DNA of 64,000 nt from CAVQTK01 sp963716455 (GCA_963716455.1 CAVQTK010000009.1:6537-70536); one strand, 5' to 3'; positions 38,103 through 48,211 are shown, numbered from the stretch's first letter. Numbers and translations are program-made. Notes: generated from the letters alone by a model not told the origin.

Positions 38103-40883
38103 ATGCGAATAGATTTAGAAATGAATGAAAATTTTAGAAAACTATCCCAAGCTATTGAAGATAACAATTTGGAATATTTGCAAAAAGAATTAAAATCTAC
38201 AGGCGAATATATCGATCTTATACAAGATCCTAAAACTGGGATTAACTTGCTTGAATTTGCACTTAAGTCTAATTGCAATGAAGCAGTTTTGGAACTGTTA
38301 GTTACAGCTGGATTTAAAATAGAATCTAATCCGCTATTCTCCCTCTTTTATCAATTAAAATATGCTATCGAAAGTGGGGATCCAAATAAAATAAAATTTC
38401 TAATAAAGCATGGACTGCAACTTAAACATTTCTTAACAACCCCTACCGGAGAAAAAATTTCCGTTGCAGAAATAATAAAATTATTAGCAGAAGAAAACGA
38501 TTACGTTACCTGTAGTCCATCGATAGCAGAATTTCTCGCAACTCAAAGTAATTTTGAGGAAAAATCTTCATCTGCAACATCAGGCATGGACGTAGCAATC
38601 CATCTGGATAAAATAATTCGCAAGAAAAATATATTTATAGAACGACACCTACAAATTCTACGAAATTTATTGCCTACTTTACAATCTGAAGAGGAACAAC
38701 ATCAAGTAAAAGAAAAAATTGATGGCCTTCTTAATTTACAAAAACAAAACAATTTATGGAAATATAAGTGTCTAGAAATGTTGGGAATAAACCCTAATAT
38801 TATGCTCACCTTCCGAGGAGATGATCGGGATCCTAAAATAATTTTTCGTGATGGGTTTATTTCCAAAGATCCAGAAGGGTTAAAATTTGTTGATAAATTT
38901 GGAATTAAAGGAGGCGTTTGTTTTAGTAGACGTATTAGCGCTGCCGCCTGTTTTCCTTATCAAGGAAATATAACTAAAACATATATATATATCACTGCCC
39001 TAGAAATTCCTCTAGATAATAATGATAAAATCTTTAAACAAGAAAGTGACCAATCTTCTTCTTACTTCACCAATACCCATGGCCGACTAGCCTTGGAAGT
39101 TGTATCAGGCTCATCTAAAGAAAATAGGCGTTTGCTAGTTGCCCATGAAATTGCTGTTGATAAAGAAGTTCCTGGAGATCATATCTTTTGTGCAATAGAA
39201 GTAACCCGTAACTGGAATGACTCTAAAGATGTAAGCAAAGGCGGTTCTTATAGCTTGGTGAAAGATTCAATAATTTATAATAGCAATCGTGATCCAGCTA
39301 TTTTTACCCCTGAAATGAGTAACTTAATTGAAACATTCTTATCTTCAGAACTGGAAGCACATAAAGCAGGACCTGTTCCAATGGCCAAATCCCAACTGGG
39401 CTTCCACTCTACAAATGGTGAAGAGACTAAAGAGATGGATTCCCCTCTTGATTCAGATGGAGAAAAAGAGCAGTACGATATCTTGGATGAAAAAAAACGA
39501 GAAGATGAAACCAAGAGCCTGCCTATTCATGTAAAAGAAGAAGAGTTAAAAAGCGAAAAAATTCCTTCGAATCATATGACCGTAAAAGATAAAATTAATG
39601 CTTTCGATGATTTATTTTCGGCCATAAAATCAAATGACTTGGAAAAAATTTCAGAATTACAAGAAAGATATCATTTTAATTTTAATGAAATGTACGATGA
39701 CAAAACTGGACTGAGTCCCTTAGAATTTGCATTGCAACACAATAGTCGTCGCGAGATACTCGAATATTTAGTAAAAGAAGGCGCACAAGTAGAACCCAAT
39801 CCACTATTTTCTCTGCGAAATCAGTTAAAATTAGCTATAGAAAGTGGCAACCCCAGCAACCTAGAATTTCTGTTACAACATGGCCTGCAACTCAATTATA
39901 TTTTTGTTGATGCTGATGGAGAGAAAATTACTGCTATTGAATTTTTAAACCTAATTTATGGCGAAAACCAAGCACACTCTATTGAAGATCCTACCTCTCA
40001 ACCCATCAATAAAAAAATATTGGCAATGCTAGAATCAGCAGGTGAAATTAAAATCCACAAAAATATTGGTTCAGATATTACACAAATCCATGATAAAGAG
40101 TTGGCAACCTATATTAATAAACAAACTCAAACACAAAAACAATATTTAGAAAATCGTCTCCATATTCTCAACGAATTAAAACTAACCTGTTCTGAACGAC
40201 AAAAAATAGATATCGATAGAAGGATTAATCCTATAACGAGATTAAAAAATGAATTGGATCTATGGGATTGTCATGAGACGACTGGTATGAATATAAAAGC
40301 AATTCGTCAATATTTAGAAACTGGTAAAGATGAAGAAAAAAGGTCACCTGAGCTAAGCAAAGATAAATCTAAAGCACGAGATGCAATTTGGAGTGAGTTT
40401 AACCTTGATTTACAAAAATATCTATCCCAACCACTTGATAGTGAAGGTGAACAATTTAGAGAGAAAATATTTTGCCCCATAGTTCTGTATCCAGTTTCAT
40501 TTGGAGTTCTAGATATGGAAAAGGAATTCTTGATGGAAATCAAGCAACTTATCATTTTAGAAATTAAGCGAATAGAGAGTTGCCCTACTTCCTCAACTTC
40601 TGTGGAAATTTTATCTAAACTTTTAAGTTATATCGAACAAATTTCAGGTTTTTATATTGAAGCTGAAATAGGCTCTAAGAAGCAATCCTCTGCTACTCGA
40701 GAACCAGCAAAGCTTGAACCAACATCTACACCAGACCCAATTAAGGGTAAAAATTCGCAAATATCACCCCTTGTTAGCGGCAGCCTGGTTACTAATCAAA
40801 ACAAACAGAATAACTCAGGTAAACGCTTGAGTATGGACTACTCGACTTCAAATAATGGAAATTATCAAGCCACACCTACATGA
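38103..40883 (+). CDS. Toxin-like mono-ADP-ribosyltransferase flanked by duplicated ankyrin-like modules
   Basis: A 926-residue protein. Residues about 236-370 follow the cholera/pertussis-toxin ADP-ribosyltransferase pattern: FRGDDRDPKIIFRDGF (NAD-binding Arg238; compare the toxins' YR-D-R-P start), GVCFSRRISAAACFPY with KTYIYITAL (Ser275 strand), and LLVAHEIAVDKEVPGDHIF, where Glu349 aligns with pertussis-toxin Glu129 and the EVPGDHI with its RIPPENI. Two ankyrin-like modules, residues 11-128 and 501-618, are clear duplicates (both contain PNPLFSL or NPLFSL, AIESG and HGLQL in the same order). The C-terminal 60 residues are Ser/Pro/Asn-rich. Probably a secreted host-modifying enzyme; target unknown. 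The catalytic assignment is by eye. Confidence 0.75.
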   Translation: MRIDLEMNENFRKLSQAIEDNNLEYLQKELKSTGEYIDLIQDPKTGINLLEFALKSNCNEAVLELLVTAGFKIESNPLFSLFYQLKYAIESGDPNKIKFLIKHGLQLKHFLTTPTGEKISVAEIIKLLAEENDYVTCSPSIAEFLATQSNFEEKSSSATSGMDVAIHLDKIIRKKNIFIERHLQILRNLLPTLQSEEEQHQVKEKIDGLLNLQKQNNLWKYKCLEMLGINPNIMLTFRGDDRDPKIIFRDGFISKDPEGLKFVDKFGIKGGVCFSRRISAAACFPYQGNITKTYIYITALEIPLDNNDKIFKQESDQSSSYFTNTHGRLALEVVSGSSKENRRLLVAHEIAVDKEVPGDHIFCAIEVTRNWNDSKDVSKGGSYSLVKDSIIYNSNRDPAIFTPEMSNLIETFLSSELEAHKAGPVPMAKSQLGFHSTNGEETKEMDSPLDSDGEKEQYDILDEKKREDETKSLPIHVKEEELKSEKIPSNHMTVKDKINAFDDLFSAIKSNDLEKISELQERYHFNFNEMYDDKTGLSPLEFALQHNSRREILEYLVKEGAQVEPNPLFSLRNQLKLAIESGNPSNLEFLLQHGLQLNYIFVDADGEKITAIEFLNLIYGENQAHSIEDPTSQPINKKILAMLESAGEIKIHKNIGSDITQIHDKELATYINKQTQTQKQYLENRLHILNELKLTCSERQKIDIDRRINPITRLKNELDLWDCHETTGMNIKAIRQYLETGKDEEKRSPELSKDKSKARDAIWSEFNLDLQKYLSQPLDSEGEQFREKIFCPIVLYPVSFGVLDMEKEFLMEIKQLIILEIKRIESCPTSSTSVEILSKLLSYIEQISGFYIEAEIGSKKQSSATREPAKLEPTSTPDPIKGKNSQISPLVSGSLVTNQNKQNNSGKRLSMDYSTSNNGNYQATPT

Positions 40884-40987
40884 GCTGAAAATATTGCTAG
40901 TTTTTAGCCATCTCGAGACTTGATCTCTGGATTCAGGCATATTTAACAGGGGTACTAGGCAGGGTACCCCAACTAAGCAATGGTAAG

Positions 40988-42088
40988 CTATTCCGCTAAG
41001 TTGGGATAATCGGTATATCCTTTCGCACCTCCTCCATATAAAGTAGAAGAATCTAAGTCATTCAAAGGTGCATTCTTTTTAAATCGATCTACTAAATCTG
41101 GATTTGCAATAAACAGCCTTCCAAATGCAACTAGATCAGCATAACCGCTTGCAATCGCCTCTATAGCCATTTCCTTAGTGTAGCCATTATTTACTATCCA
41201 TGGGCCGTTAAATTCTTTTCGCAAAGCATGAAAATCGAAACCATTAAAATTACGCGCACCACCCGTCGCCCCTTCCACGACATGAACATATGCCAATTTA
41301 AACTTATTTAATTCTTTCACTAATGGAAAAAATACCGCAGCTGGAGAAGAATCTGCAATACCATTTGCAGGACTAACCGGTGAAAGTCGAATGCCTGTAC
41401 GATTAGCACCAATTTCATTAGTCACTGCTTGAGTCACCTCCAGTGCAAATCGCAAGCGATTAGGAATAGAGCCACCATAATTATCAGTTCGATGATTAGC
41501 ACCATCACTTAAAAACTGATGAATTAAATAGCCATTTGCGGCATGAATTTCTACTCCATCAAACCCTGCCTGCATAGCATTGCGAGTGGCTGTTCTGTAA
41601 TCTTCTATTATGCCCGCGATTTCTGTCAATTCTAATGCGCGAGGTGTTCCTATTTCAGCCATGGTACCCGTTTCAATAAAAGTATGTTGACCTATAGGCG
41701 CAATCGCTGATGGGGCAACGGGAAGCACTCCACCAGGCTGAAGGGAAGGATGAGAAATGCGACCTACGTGCCAGATTTGTAAGTAAATAGTTCCACCTTT
41801 GTTATGTACTGCGTCTGTGACTAATTTCCATCCTTCAATTTGAGCAGAAGAATAAATGCCTGGCGTCCACGCATACCCTTTACCGGTAGGAGAAATTTGC
41901 GTTGCTTCAGCAATAATTAATCCCGCATCCGCACGCTGAGCATAATACTCAGCATTGAGAGCATGAGGAGCATCAATCTCGGGAGTGGCTCTATCACGGG
42001 TTAGTGGAGCCATAACGATTCTATTTCGTAATAATCTCCCACCTAAATCGAATGAAGTAAACAGAATGTTGGAATCAGGATGCATCAT
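40988..42088 (-). CDS. Old yellow enzyme family alkene reductase (NemA-like)
   Basis: A 366-residue FMN-dependent NAD(P)H reductase of activated alkenes and possibly nitro compounds. Segments: NRIVMAPLTRDRA, QIWHVGRISHPSLQPGG (the active-site strand), GVEIHAANGYLIHQFLSDGA with the His-Asn substrate pair, and GYADLVAFGRLFIANPDL. The start ATG 42088 follows TTAGGAGAAAA; a frame extension of ten codons upstream lacks support. It is a single gene, convergent with the ADP-ribosyltransferase-like gene. GGGGTAC and GTACCCC at 40949-40970 form a hairpin between the two stops. Confidence 0.93.
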   Translation of the reverse strand: MMHPDSNILFTSFDLGGRLLRNRIVMAPLTRDRATPEIDAPHALNAEYYAQRADAGLIIAEATQISPTGKGYAWTPGIYSSAQIEGWKLVTDAVHNKGGTIYLQIWHVGRISHPSLQPGGVLPVAPSAIAPIGQHTFIETGTMAEIGTPRALELTEIAGIIEDYRTATRNAMQAGFDGVEIHAANGYLIHQFLSDGANHRTDNYGGSIPNRLRFALEVTQAVTNEIGANRTGIRLSPVSPANGIADSSPAAVFFPLVKELNKFKLAYVHVVEGATGGARNFNGFDFHALRKEFNGPWIVNNGYTKEMAIEAIASGYADLVAFGRLFIANPDLVDRFKKNAPLNDLDSSTLYGGGAKGYTDYPNLAE

Positions 42089-42166
42089 TTTTCTCCTAAC
42101 TTTTACTTTAATATCCAATCATTATATTATAGCAATAAAGACCAACCAACCTAACCAGGGAACACC

Positions 42167-42968
42167 ATGCATGCATTTAAAAATTCATTTAAATTATTTT
42201 TAATAATACTGAGTTCTATGCCAATCACTCTTGCTGCCCCATTAATATCAAAACCTGCCATTTTTAAAACATAGCAAGCAGTTAATAGTTGTTATTACTG
42301 ACTCTTGGCATACTCCTCAGGGAAAAATGCAGTTATTTATGCGATTCAATTCAAAACAAAAATGGCAGGCGGTAAGTAATGCATGGCCGGTGGTTGTCGG
42401 TAGAAATGGACTTGCCTGGGGAAATAATTTTAAATCCTATGCAACGGCTGAAATGCCGATAAAAAGAGAAGGTGATGGCAAAGCTATCGCCGGAGCATTT
42501 CGTTTAAACTCCGCTTTCGGGTTTAGTGCAACGTCGAATAATATTTATAAATATCCATATATAAAAATAACACCCAGCTTGGTGTGTGTGGATGATCCTG
42601 AATCTCATTATTACGGAAGAATAATTGACAGCGCAAATATAACCGATAAAGACTGGAAAAGTGCCGAAATGATGGCTGAAGTTCCATTTTATCGAAAAGG
42701 TCTCATAGTTGATTATAACAGCCATGGTCAAATGTCTAGTAGTGGGTCTTGCATTTTTATGCATATTAAAAATGCAAATGCACCCGGCACGGCTGGCTGC
42801 ACTGCCATGAAATTACCTTACTTAACTAAGGCGCTAGAATGGATAAACCCTAGTGCCAATCCGGTATTAGTGCAGCTCCCTCAAGAACAATATTTAAAGC
42901 TACAAGCTAGCTGGGGCCTGCCATCTGCGAATATCCCATGCCCGTGTGTAGACGGGCGCCTCACTTGA
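42167..42968 (+). pseudogene. Secreted L,D-transpeptidase (YkuD-like), frameshifted after the signal peptide
   Basis: ATG 42167 (AGGGAAC upstream) opens a signal peptide (FKLFLIILSSMPITLAAP) that stops at a TAG 35 codons later. The mature part is in another frame: KQLIVVITDSWHTPQGKMQL through SGSCIFMHI and APGTAGCTAM, the His and catalytic Cys region of the YkuD fold, to the stop at 42968. Removing one A from AAAA at 42266-42269 joins the two. The intact enzyme would be about 266 residues and modify peptidoglycan crosslinks. As it stands, an internal ATG at 42327 would make a signal-less product. Confidence 0.82.
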
Positions 42969-42973
42969 TCTGT

Positions 42974-43953
42974 TTATTCATTCATGAATTTTATCGCTAT
43001 TTGTTCAAAATCATCAAAGTGATTTTCTAAACCATGATTTGCACCAGGAATAGAGACTAATTTTGAATAGATACCTTGATTGTTCAAAGCATGTTTAAAA
43101 CTTTTCTGTTCATCTAAGGACACACGATTATCGGAAAGTCCATAGATTAAAAGGACCTTTAATGATTTAGGAAGATATTTAGCATTATAAAAATACTGGG
43201 TCTCTTATATTTATCCATTCATGAATGTCTTGAATATGGCTTTTTTTGCATTCCTTTTTAAATAAATATCTCATCTCAAAGCGCTTATTCATGCTAATAT
43301 TTAAGTCGACATTTCCTGAAACCGATATAGCTTTATTAATTCTTTGCTTTACATAATTTGATCGACTAAGACTAATGAACATTTGCATTGCTCCTCTACT
43401 TATCCCCATCATGGTAAACGGGGACTGTAGTTTTAATTTGGTGAAATTTTCCAATTGAGGAAAAAACTTAATCAGGTTCTCAACATCTTCAATATCGTTC
43501 CCACCAAATTGATCATCCCCACCGTATATATTTCCACGATACAATGTTCCCATTACATTGTAGCCTTTTATAAAGGAAAACCTATTATTCGGTCTCATGA
43601 TACCAAAATATCTATTCCCTCCGCGAAGAATAATGATTACCGGGTGAGCATTTTCTGTAATATAGCTGAAAAATCCAGCCACATAATCGGAACCACTTAA
43701 AATATTTGAACACTATGATACGCCGAGTACCATTCGTTAACTCTTCCTTGAGTTCTTTAGGAACTGTTTTATCAAAAATAAGCTGTTGCGTAATGTCTTG
43801 TATCTGTACTCCTTCATTTAAAGTATAATACTTTACTTTTTCAATTGATGTTTTATTTAATTGAAATGCTTGATAAAATCTAATAAAAGTCTTATGACAC
43901 AAAATGCCTAAAATGAACAATAAGCATAAACTTACAATGCAAATTTTTTTCAA
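42974..43953 (-). pseudogene. Alpha/beta hydrolase with N-terminal membrane anchor, two frameshifts
   Basis: The leftward gene starts at ATG 43953 with a hydrophobic anchor (ICIVSLCLLFILGILC). The frame shifts near 43700, and continues through VIIILRGGNRYFGIMRPNNR, the nucleophile elbow MGISRGAMQMF, then shifts again at a five-A run on the plus strand (43189-43193) to KVLLIYGLSDNRVS (acid Asp) and VSIPGANHGLENHF (catalytic His), ending at 42974. All three catalytic residues are therefore encoded but not in one frame. About 325 residues if repaired. Substrate unknown. Confidence 0.8.
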
Positions 43954-44044
43954 TAGTTGTCTCCAACAACATAATACCTAGGCTTTACCGATCGCAAAGA
44001 TATGATATATTCGTTATAGTGCAAAACACAAATAAAATACATAA

Positions 44045-44602
44045 ATGGGTAGCAAGACTATGATTTCAACTGAGGAAAGGCAACTATTTGCCGAAGCGGT
44101 AAAAAAAGTAAAACCGCTTATAGAGAGCTATAAAAATAGAAAAAAATCTCTGATCAATAAACTGCCTTTACGTCAAACACCTCAATGGCCGAAAAAATTT
44201 GAAAGGTCACTCATTTTGGATGACCTGGGTGAAATGGAATGGGTAAGTATTGATGACATTTTACGTTTTCATCGCTCTGGATTACAAACCAAATTATTAA
44301 AAAAGCTCTCTAAAGGTCAGTTACCGATTGAAGGGCGCGCTGATCTTCATCGTATGTCAGTGACACAAGCGCTGAATTTTGCAGATGATTTTATTAAGCA
44401 TTGCCAACTTCAAGCGCTACGTCATGTTTTAATTATTCATGGGAAAGGCATAAAAACCGAAAAACCTATCCTTAAAAACGCAATTTATGCATGGCTCAAA
44501 AATAACGAATCCGTGCTCGCTCTGCATTCTGCGCAAAGCAAAGATGGAGGTACAGGCGCTCTTTATGTTCTTATTAAATTATCGAAAGTGGAATCACTAT
44601 GA
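44045..44602 (+). CDS. Smr domain protein (SmrA/YdaL-like)
   Basis: A 185-residue protein with a C-terminal Smr domain, a nucleic-acid-binding or nicking module related to the MutS2 tail. Signatures: GRADLHRMSVTQALNFADDF, HVLIIHGKGIKT and AQSKDGGTGALYVLIK. The N-terminal half is basic and helical. SmrA/SmrB-type proteins have been linked to RNA cleavage at collided ribosomes or to DNA processing. It overlaps the ABC-F gene by four bases (ATGA), and both could act on ribosome-associated stress. Confidence 0.92.
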   Translation: MGSKTMISTEERQLFAEAVKKVKPLIESYKNRKKSLINKLPLRQTPQWPKKFERSLILDDLGEMEWVSIDDILRFHRSGLQTKLLKKLSKGQLPIEGRADLHRMSVTQALNFADDFIKHCQLQALRHVLIIHGKGIKTEKPILKNAIYAWLKNNESVLALHSAQSKDGGTGALYVLIKLSKVESL

Positions 44603-46347
44603 GCTTGTTAGTCAACGCGCAATCAATCAGTAAATCGTATGGGGTTGATCCCTTATTTACAAATATCTCTTTTGGTATCTATGCCGGAGATAGAGTGGGC
44701 TTAATTGGTCCAAATGGCTGTGGAAAATCTACTTTATTAAAAATTTTAATGGGAGTCGAAACCCCTGATAACGGTAAAATCGTAAAAACTCGCAGTACAC
44801 ATTCAGTATATTTACCTCAAGAAGATACTTTTAATAATCAGATGACAATTGAACACGTGCTGCAAGGTTTTTCTCGACATCAACTCAGCGAAGTGGAAGT
44901 CGATGCTGAACATGGCTGGAACCTTACTCAAACCGTTGGCAATCTTTCCGGTGGATGGCGAAAACGCCTTGCCATTGTCCTTGCACTTTTACAAAAACCT
45001 GATTTATTGTTGATAGACGAGCCAACCAACCACCTCGATCTTGAAGGAATTTTGTGGTTAGAAGCAACGCTCCAAAAAGCTACGTTTTCGTTTATCCTGG
45101 TCAGTCATGATCGTTTTTTTTTAGAAAACACGGTAAATTCAGTAATGGAGCTAAATCGCGCTTATTTAGAAGGTTTTTTTAAAAATACCGGTAATTATAG
45201 TGAATTTGTTCAAAAGCGCGAAGAAGTATTTGCCGGTCAGCTAAAACGTGAGCAAACTCTAGCAAATAAAATGCGTCGGGAACAAGAATGGTTACAAAGA
45301 GGCCCTAAGGCTCGTACAACTAAAGCGCAATATCGTATCGATAATGCAGAAAATTTGCGTGAGAACCTTCGAAAGATTGCCCTGAGCAATTCGCAACATA
45401 AAACTGCTGGCATTGATTTTGCGGCTACAGGGCGTAAAACTAAAATTCTTTTAGAAGCCCACCAACTTAAAAAATCATATGGTGACAAAGTTCTTTTCGA
45501 AAACTTAAATTTAAAACTTTCACCTGGAGATTGTGTCGGTCTAATGGGAAGAAATGGCAGTGGTAAAAGTACCTTATTAAACCTATTAAAAGGAAATTTG
45601 TTACCCGATGCAGGATCAATCACCCGTGCTACTAATTTGCGTATCGTAACCTTTGATCAAAAACGCGAACAACTAAATCAAAATCAAACTTTGTGGAAGG
45701 CTTTAGCACCTGAAGGTGATAGCGTTTTTTATAAGGGTCAAAGCATACACGTAGCTGCCTGGGCAAAACGGTTTCTTTTCCCCAACGATCAATTGCACCA
45801 ATCGGTTTCGCGACTGTCTGGCGGAGAACAAGCCCGCGTTTTAATAGCCAATTTAATGTTAAAACCTGCCGATATTTTATTGCTCGATGAACCTACTAAC
45901 GATTTAGATATTCCTACCTTAGAAGTTCTTGAAGAAAGTTTAGGAGAATTTACTGGCGCAATTGTTTTAATTACCCATGATAGATATTTGCTGGAACGAC
46001 TTAGCACCGTTTTGTTGCATTTAAATGGCCACGGTAAAGCAGAATTTTTTGCAGACTATTCACAATGGTTTAAAGCCCAACAAGCTTTTATTTCTCCCAT
46101 AAAATCCGCGCAATTAGAGCCACAAAAGACCCAAAAAAAAACAACATACGAAGAGCAAAAAGAATTGAGTCGCCTTCCTGCTAAAATTCAAAAAGCCGAA
46201 GCTGAATTAGAGGTTTTACAAACTCAGTTGTCCGATCCTACAATTATGAATAATCAAAAAAAATTGCTTGGATTATGTCAAAACATCGAATCGGCCAAAA
46301 AAAAAATCGAACAACTTTATCATCGCTGGCAAGAGTTAGAAGAATAA
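44599..46347 (+). CDS. uup: ABC-F ATPase, Uup-like
   Basis: A 582-residue soluble protein with two ATP-binding domains and no membrane part. Domain 1: GLIGPNGCGKSTLLKIL, LSGGWRKRLAIVLALLQKPD and LLIDEPTNHLD. Domain 2: GLMGRNGSGKSTLLNLL, LSGGEQARVLIANLML and LLLDEPTNDLD. A coiled-coil tail at about 530-582 is the Uup hallmark. Uup binds ribosomes or branched DNA; other ABC-F members rescue stalled ribosomes. It is translationally coupled to the Smr gene upstream. Confidence 0.92.
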   Translation: MSLLVNAQSISKSYGVDPLFTNISFGIYAGDRVGLIGPNGCGKSTLLKILMGVETPDNGKIVKTRSTHSVYLPQEDTFNNQMTIEHVLQGFSRHQLSEVEVDAEHGWNLTQTVGNLSGGWRKRLAIVLALLQKPDLLLIDEPTNHLDLEGILWLEATLQKATFSFILVSHDRFFLENTVNSVMELNRAYLEGFFKNTGNYSEFVQKREEVFAGQLKREQTLANKMRREQEWLQRGPKARTTKAQYRIDNAENLRENLRKIALSNSQHKTAGIDFAATGRKTKILLEAHQLKKSYGDKVLFENLNLKLSPGDCVGLMGRNGSGKSTLLNLLKGNLLPDAGSITRATNLRIVTFDQKREQLNQNQTLWKALAPEGDSVFYKGQSIHVAAWAKRFLFPNDQLHQSVSRLSGGEQARVLIANLMLKPADILLLDEPTNDLDIPTLEVLEESLGEFTGAIVLITHDRYLLERLSTVLLHLNGHGKAEFFADYSQWFKAQQAFISPIKSAQLEPQKTQKKTTYEEQKELSRLPAKIQKAEAELEVLQTQLSDPTIMNNQKKLLGLCQNIESAKKKIEQLYHRWQELEE

Positions 46348-46420
46348 AGAATAAATAGTGATTTTAGCCCATCACGCTGCTAACATGGGAATTTCGGTTA
46401 TTATTTGAGTTTTAATTCTG

Positions 46421-48037
46421 ATGGAACAGAGCATTGTTTATATAGCCTTGTTTTGCGTTATCGTCGTCATTGGTCAACTCGTTAATCGATTATCTATTCC
46501 CTTGCCGTTGCTGCTAGTGATCACCGGGATGTTATTGAGCACCCTCCCCAGTTTCAAGTCGGTGACTATTAATCCTCCTATAGTGCTAAATATTTTTTTA
46601 CCACTGATGGTCTATCAAATTAGCAGCTTTACATCATGGAAGGACTTTAAAAAAAATATTCGCTCCATTACCTTACTATCCATCGGCCACGTCATATTCA
46701 TTACGATTATTGTCGCAATTCTTCTCCATATTCTTATTCCAAAGTTGGATTGGGCGTTGGCAGTGATGATAGGTGCAATTATCTCTCCCCCCGATGATGT
46801 CGCTATTGTTTCAATTGCCGAAAAAATTAGAATGCCAAATCGGGTTATTACCATTTTGGAAGGAGAAGGCATGCTCAATGACGCAACTGCTCTAACTCTT
46901 TTCCGGTTTGCATTGGCAGCTGCATTAACTCATCAATTTTTGCCAATTCATGCAATCTCCGTATTTTTTTTAGATATTATCGGTGAAACAATGTACGGCA
47001 TTTTATTGGGATATGTTCTTGGTGAATTACGCCTTAGAATTACCAGTCCCTCATTACACATCATCGCTTCATTGTTAACACCGTTTTTAGCTTATTTTCC
47101 CGCAGAATTACTCGGAGGAAGTGGTATCATCGCTACAGTAGCAACCGGCTTTGTGATTGGACATATTTACTCAACTCGTTTCACACCAGGATTTAGATTA
47201 ATCAGCCGGGCAATGTGGCCTTCCATCACCTTCGGAATCCAAAGTATGCTCTTTTTCCTGGTAGGTTTGGATATGATATCGATTATGCAAAAAATCGGAG
47301 TGATTTCCTGGAAACCATTACTATTATACAGCAGCGCCATTATTTTAACCGTAATCATCGGCCGGTTTATTTGGGTTTATTGCGCAAATATTTATATTCC
47401 CAGACGGCTGTTTGCTTCAATCCGCAAACGCGATCCGCATATTCCTTGGCAATATCCATTTCTGGTTTCTTGGGCAGGTATGCGCGGCAGCATTTCAATG
47501 GCTGCCGCACTTGCTGTGCCTTTTTTATCAACATTTGTTAATGGTGTAAATATCAGAGATTTTTTAATTTTTCTGGTTTCCACTGTAATCATAGCAACCT
47601 TGTTATTACAAGGTTTGGCATTACCCTGGTTGTTAAAAATCATGGGAATTGCAAAAATTTCCGCATGTGAGGAATATAGCGAACATATCGCCGAAATGAT
47701 TGCCAAAAAAAGAATGGCTGTTGCTGCGTTGCGTTGGCTTACCGAATCCAAAAAGCAAATCCAAGATAACCCGCGTCTTTATGAAGAAATTAAATTTTGG
47801 ATGAAACACTATAAAATAATTAAGACTACATTGCATGAAAGAATTGCGGATCATCATCAACAGTTAAGCCATGATGAGGAAGCAGAAATCACCCAGGATA
47901 CTGCCTTACAGTTGGCACTAATTGAAATTGAAAAAAATGAACTAATGAAGTTATGGCGCAATGAAGAGATCAATCTGACTGTAAGAAATAAACTGTTGGA
48001 AAAATTGGACCATGCTGCCAAAAATCTCAAAGCCTAA
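46421..48037 (+). CDS. Na+/H+ antiporter, CPA1 (NhaP-like) family
   Basis: A 538-residue membrane protein with about twelve helices and a cytoplasmic tail. Key segments: LAVMIGAIISPPDDVAIVSI with the aspartates of the ion site, EGEGMLNDATALTLFRFALA (the ND motif in helix 6 of CPA1 antiporters), GMRGSISMAAALAVPF late in the bundle. The tail, about 425-538, is helical and charged (HDEEAEITQDTALQLALIEI). It exchanges Na+ or K+ for protons. The 3' end overlaps a small leftward open frame. Confidence 0.92.
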   Translation: MEQSIVYIALFCVIVVIGQLVNRLSIPLPLLLVITGMLLSTLPSFKSVTINPPIVLNIFLPLMVYQISSFTSWKDFKKNIRSITLLSIGHVIFITIIVAILLHILIPKLDWALAVMIGAIISPPDDVAIVSIAEKIRMPNRVITILEGEGMLNDATALTLFRFALAAALTHQFLPIHAISVFFLDIIGETMYGILLGYVLGELRLRITSPSLHIIASLLTPFLAYFPAELLGGSGIIATVATGFVIGHIYSTRFTPGFRLISRAMWPSITFGIQSMLFFLVGLDMISIMQKIGVISWKPLLLYSSAIILTVIIGRFIWVYCANIYIPRRLFASIRKRDPHIPWQYPFLVSWAGMRGSISMAAALAVPFLSTFVNGVNIRDFLIFLVSTVIIATLLLQGLALPWLLKIMGIAKISACEEYSEHIAEMIAKKRMAVAALRWLTESKKQIQDNPRLYEEIKFWMKHYKIIKTTLHERIADHHQQLSHDEEAEITQDTALQLALIEIEKNELMKLWRNEEINLTVRNKLLEKLDHAAKNLKA

Positions 48038-48211
48038 CTTCCCATTTAAACTAAAAATAAGTTCTATCATAGTTTTCTCATAAGAATCGATGACTGGCAG
48101 ACTTAATCCTATAGATATAGCTAATTGAAAAAAGCGGATGCCCCAGCCAACAAAAAATCCTTTTGTTCCTGTACTCGCACTGATTTCCTTCGCTACCGTT
48201 TTTAAAGACAT
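47951..48211 (-). pseudogene. Short open frame resembling the end of a mitochondrial-carrier-type repeat (fragment)
   Basis: An 86-codon frame whose first 45 residues (KGFFVGWGIRFFQLAISIGL, then SLPVIDSYEK) resemble the closing segment of a mitochondrial carrier family repeat (G-x-x-x-G-W/x-x-x-R, hydrophobic helix, then Y-E/D-K). The last 29 codons lie inside the antiporter gene on the opposite strand and look noncoding. A carrier has three 100-residue repeats, so this would be only a fragment. The family call is weak; it could be a small unrelated membrane protein. Confidence 0.35.

Noticed and set aside
40949..40970. GGGGTAC...GTACCCC hairpin between the ADP-ribosyltransferase-like and old yellow enzyme genes
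   Set aside because: A good stem in the right place, but without a T-run on either side; not called a terminator.
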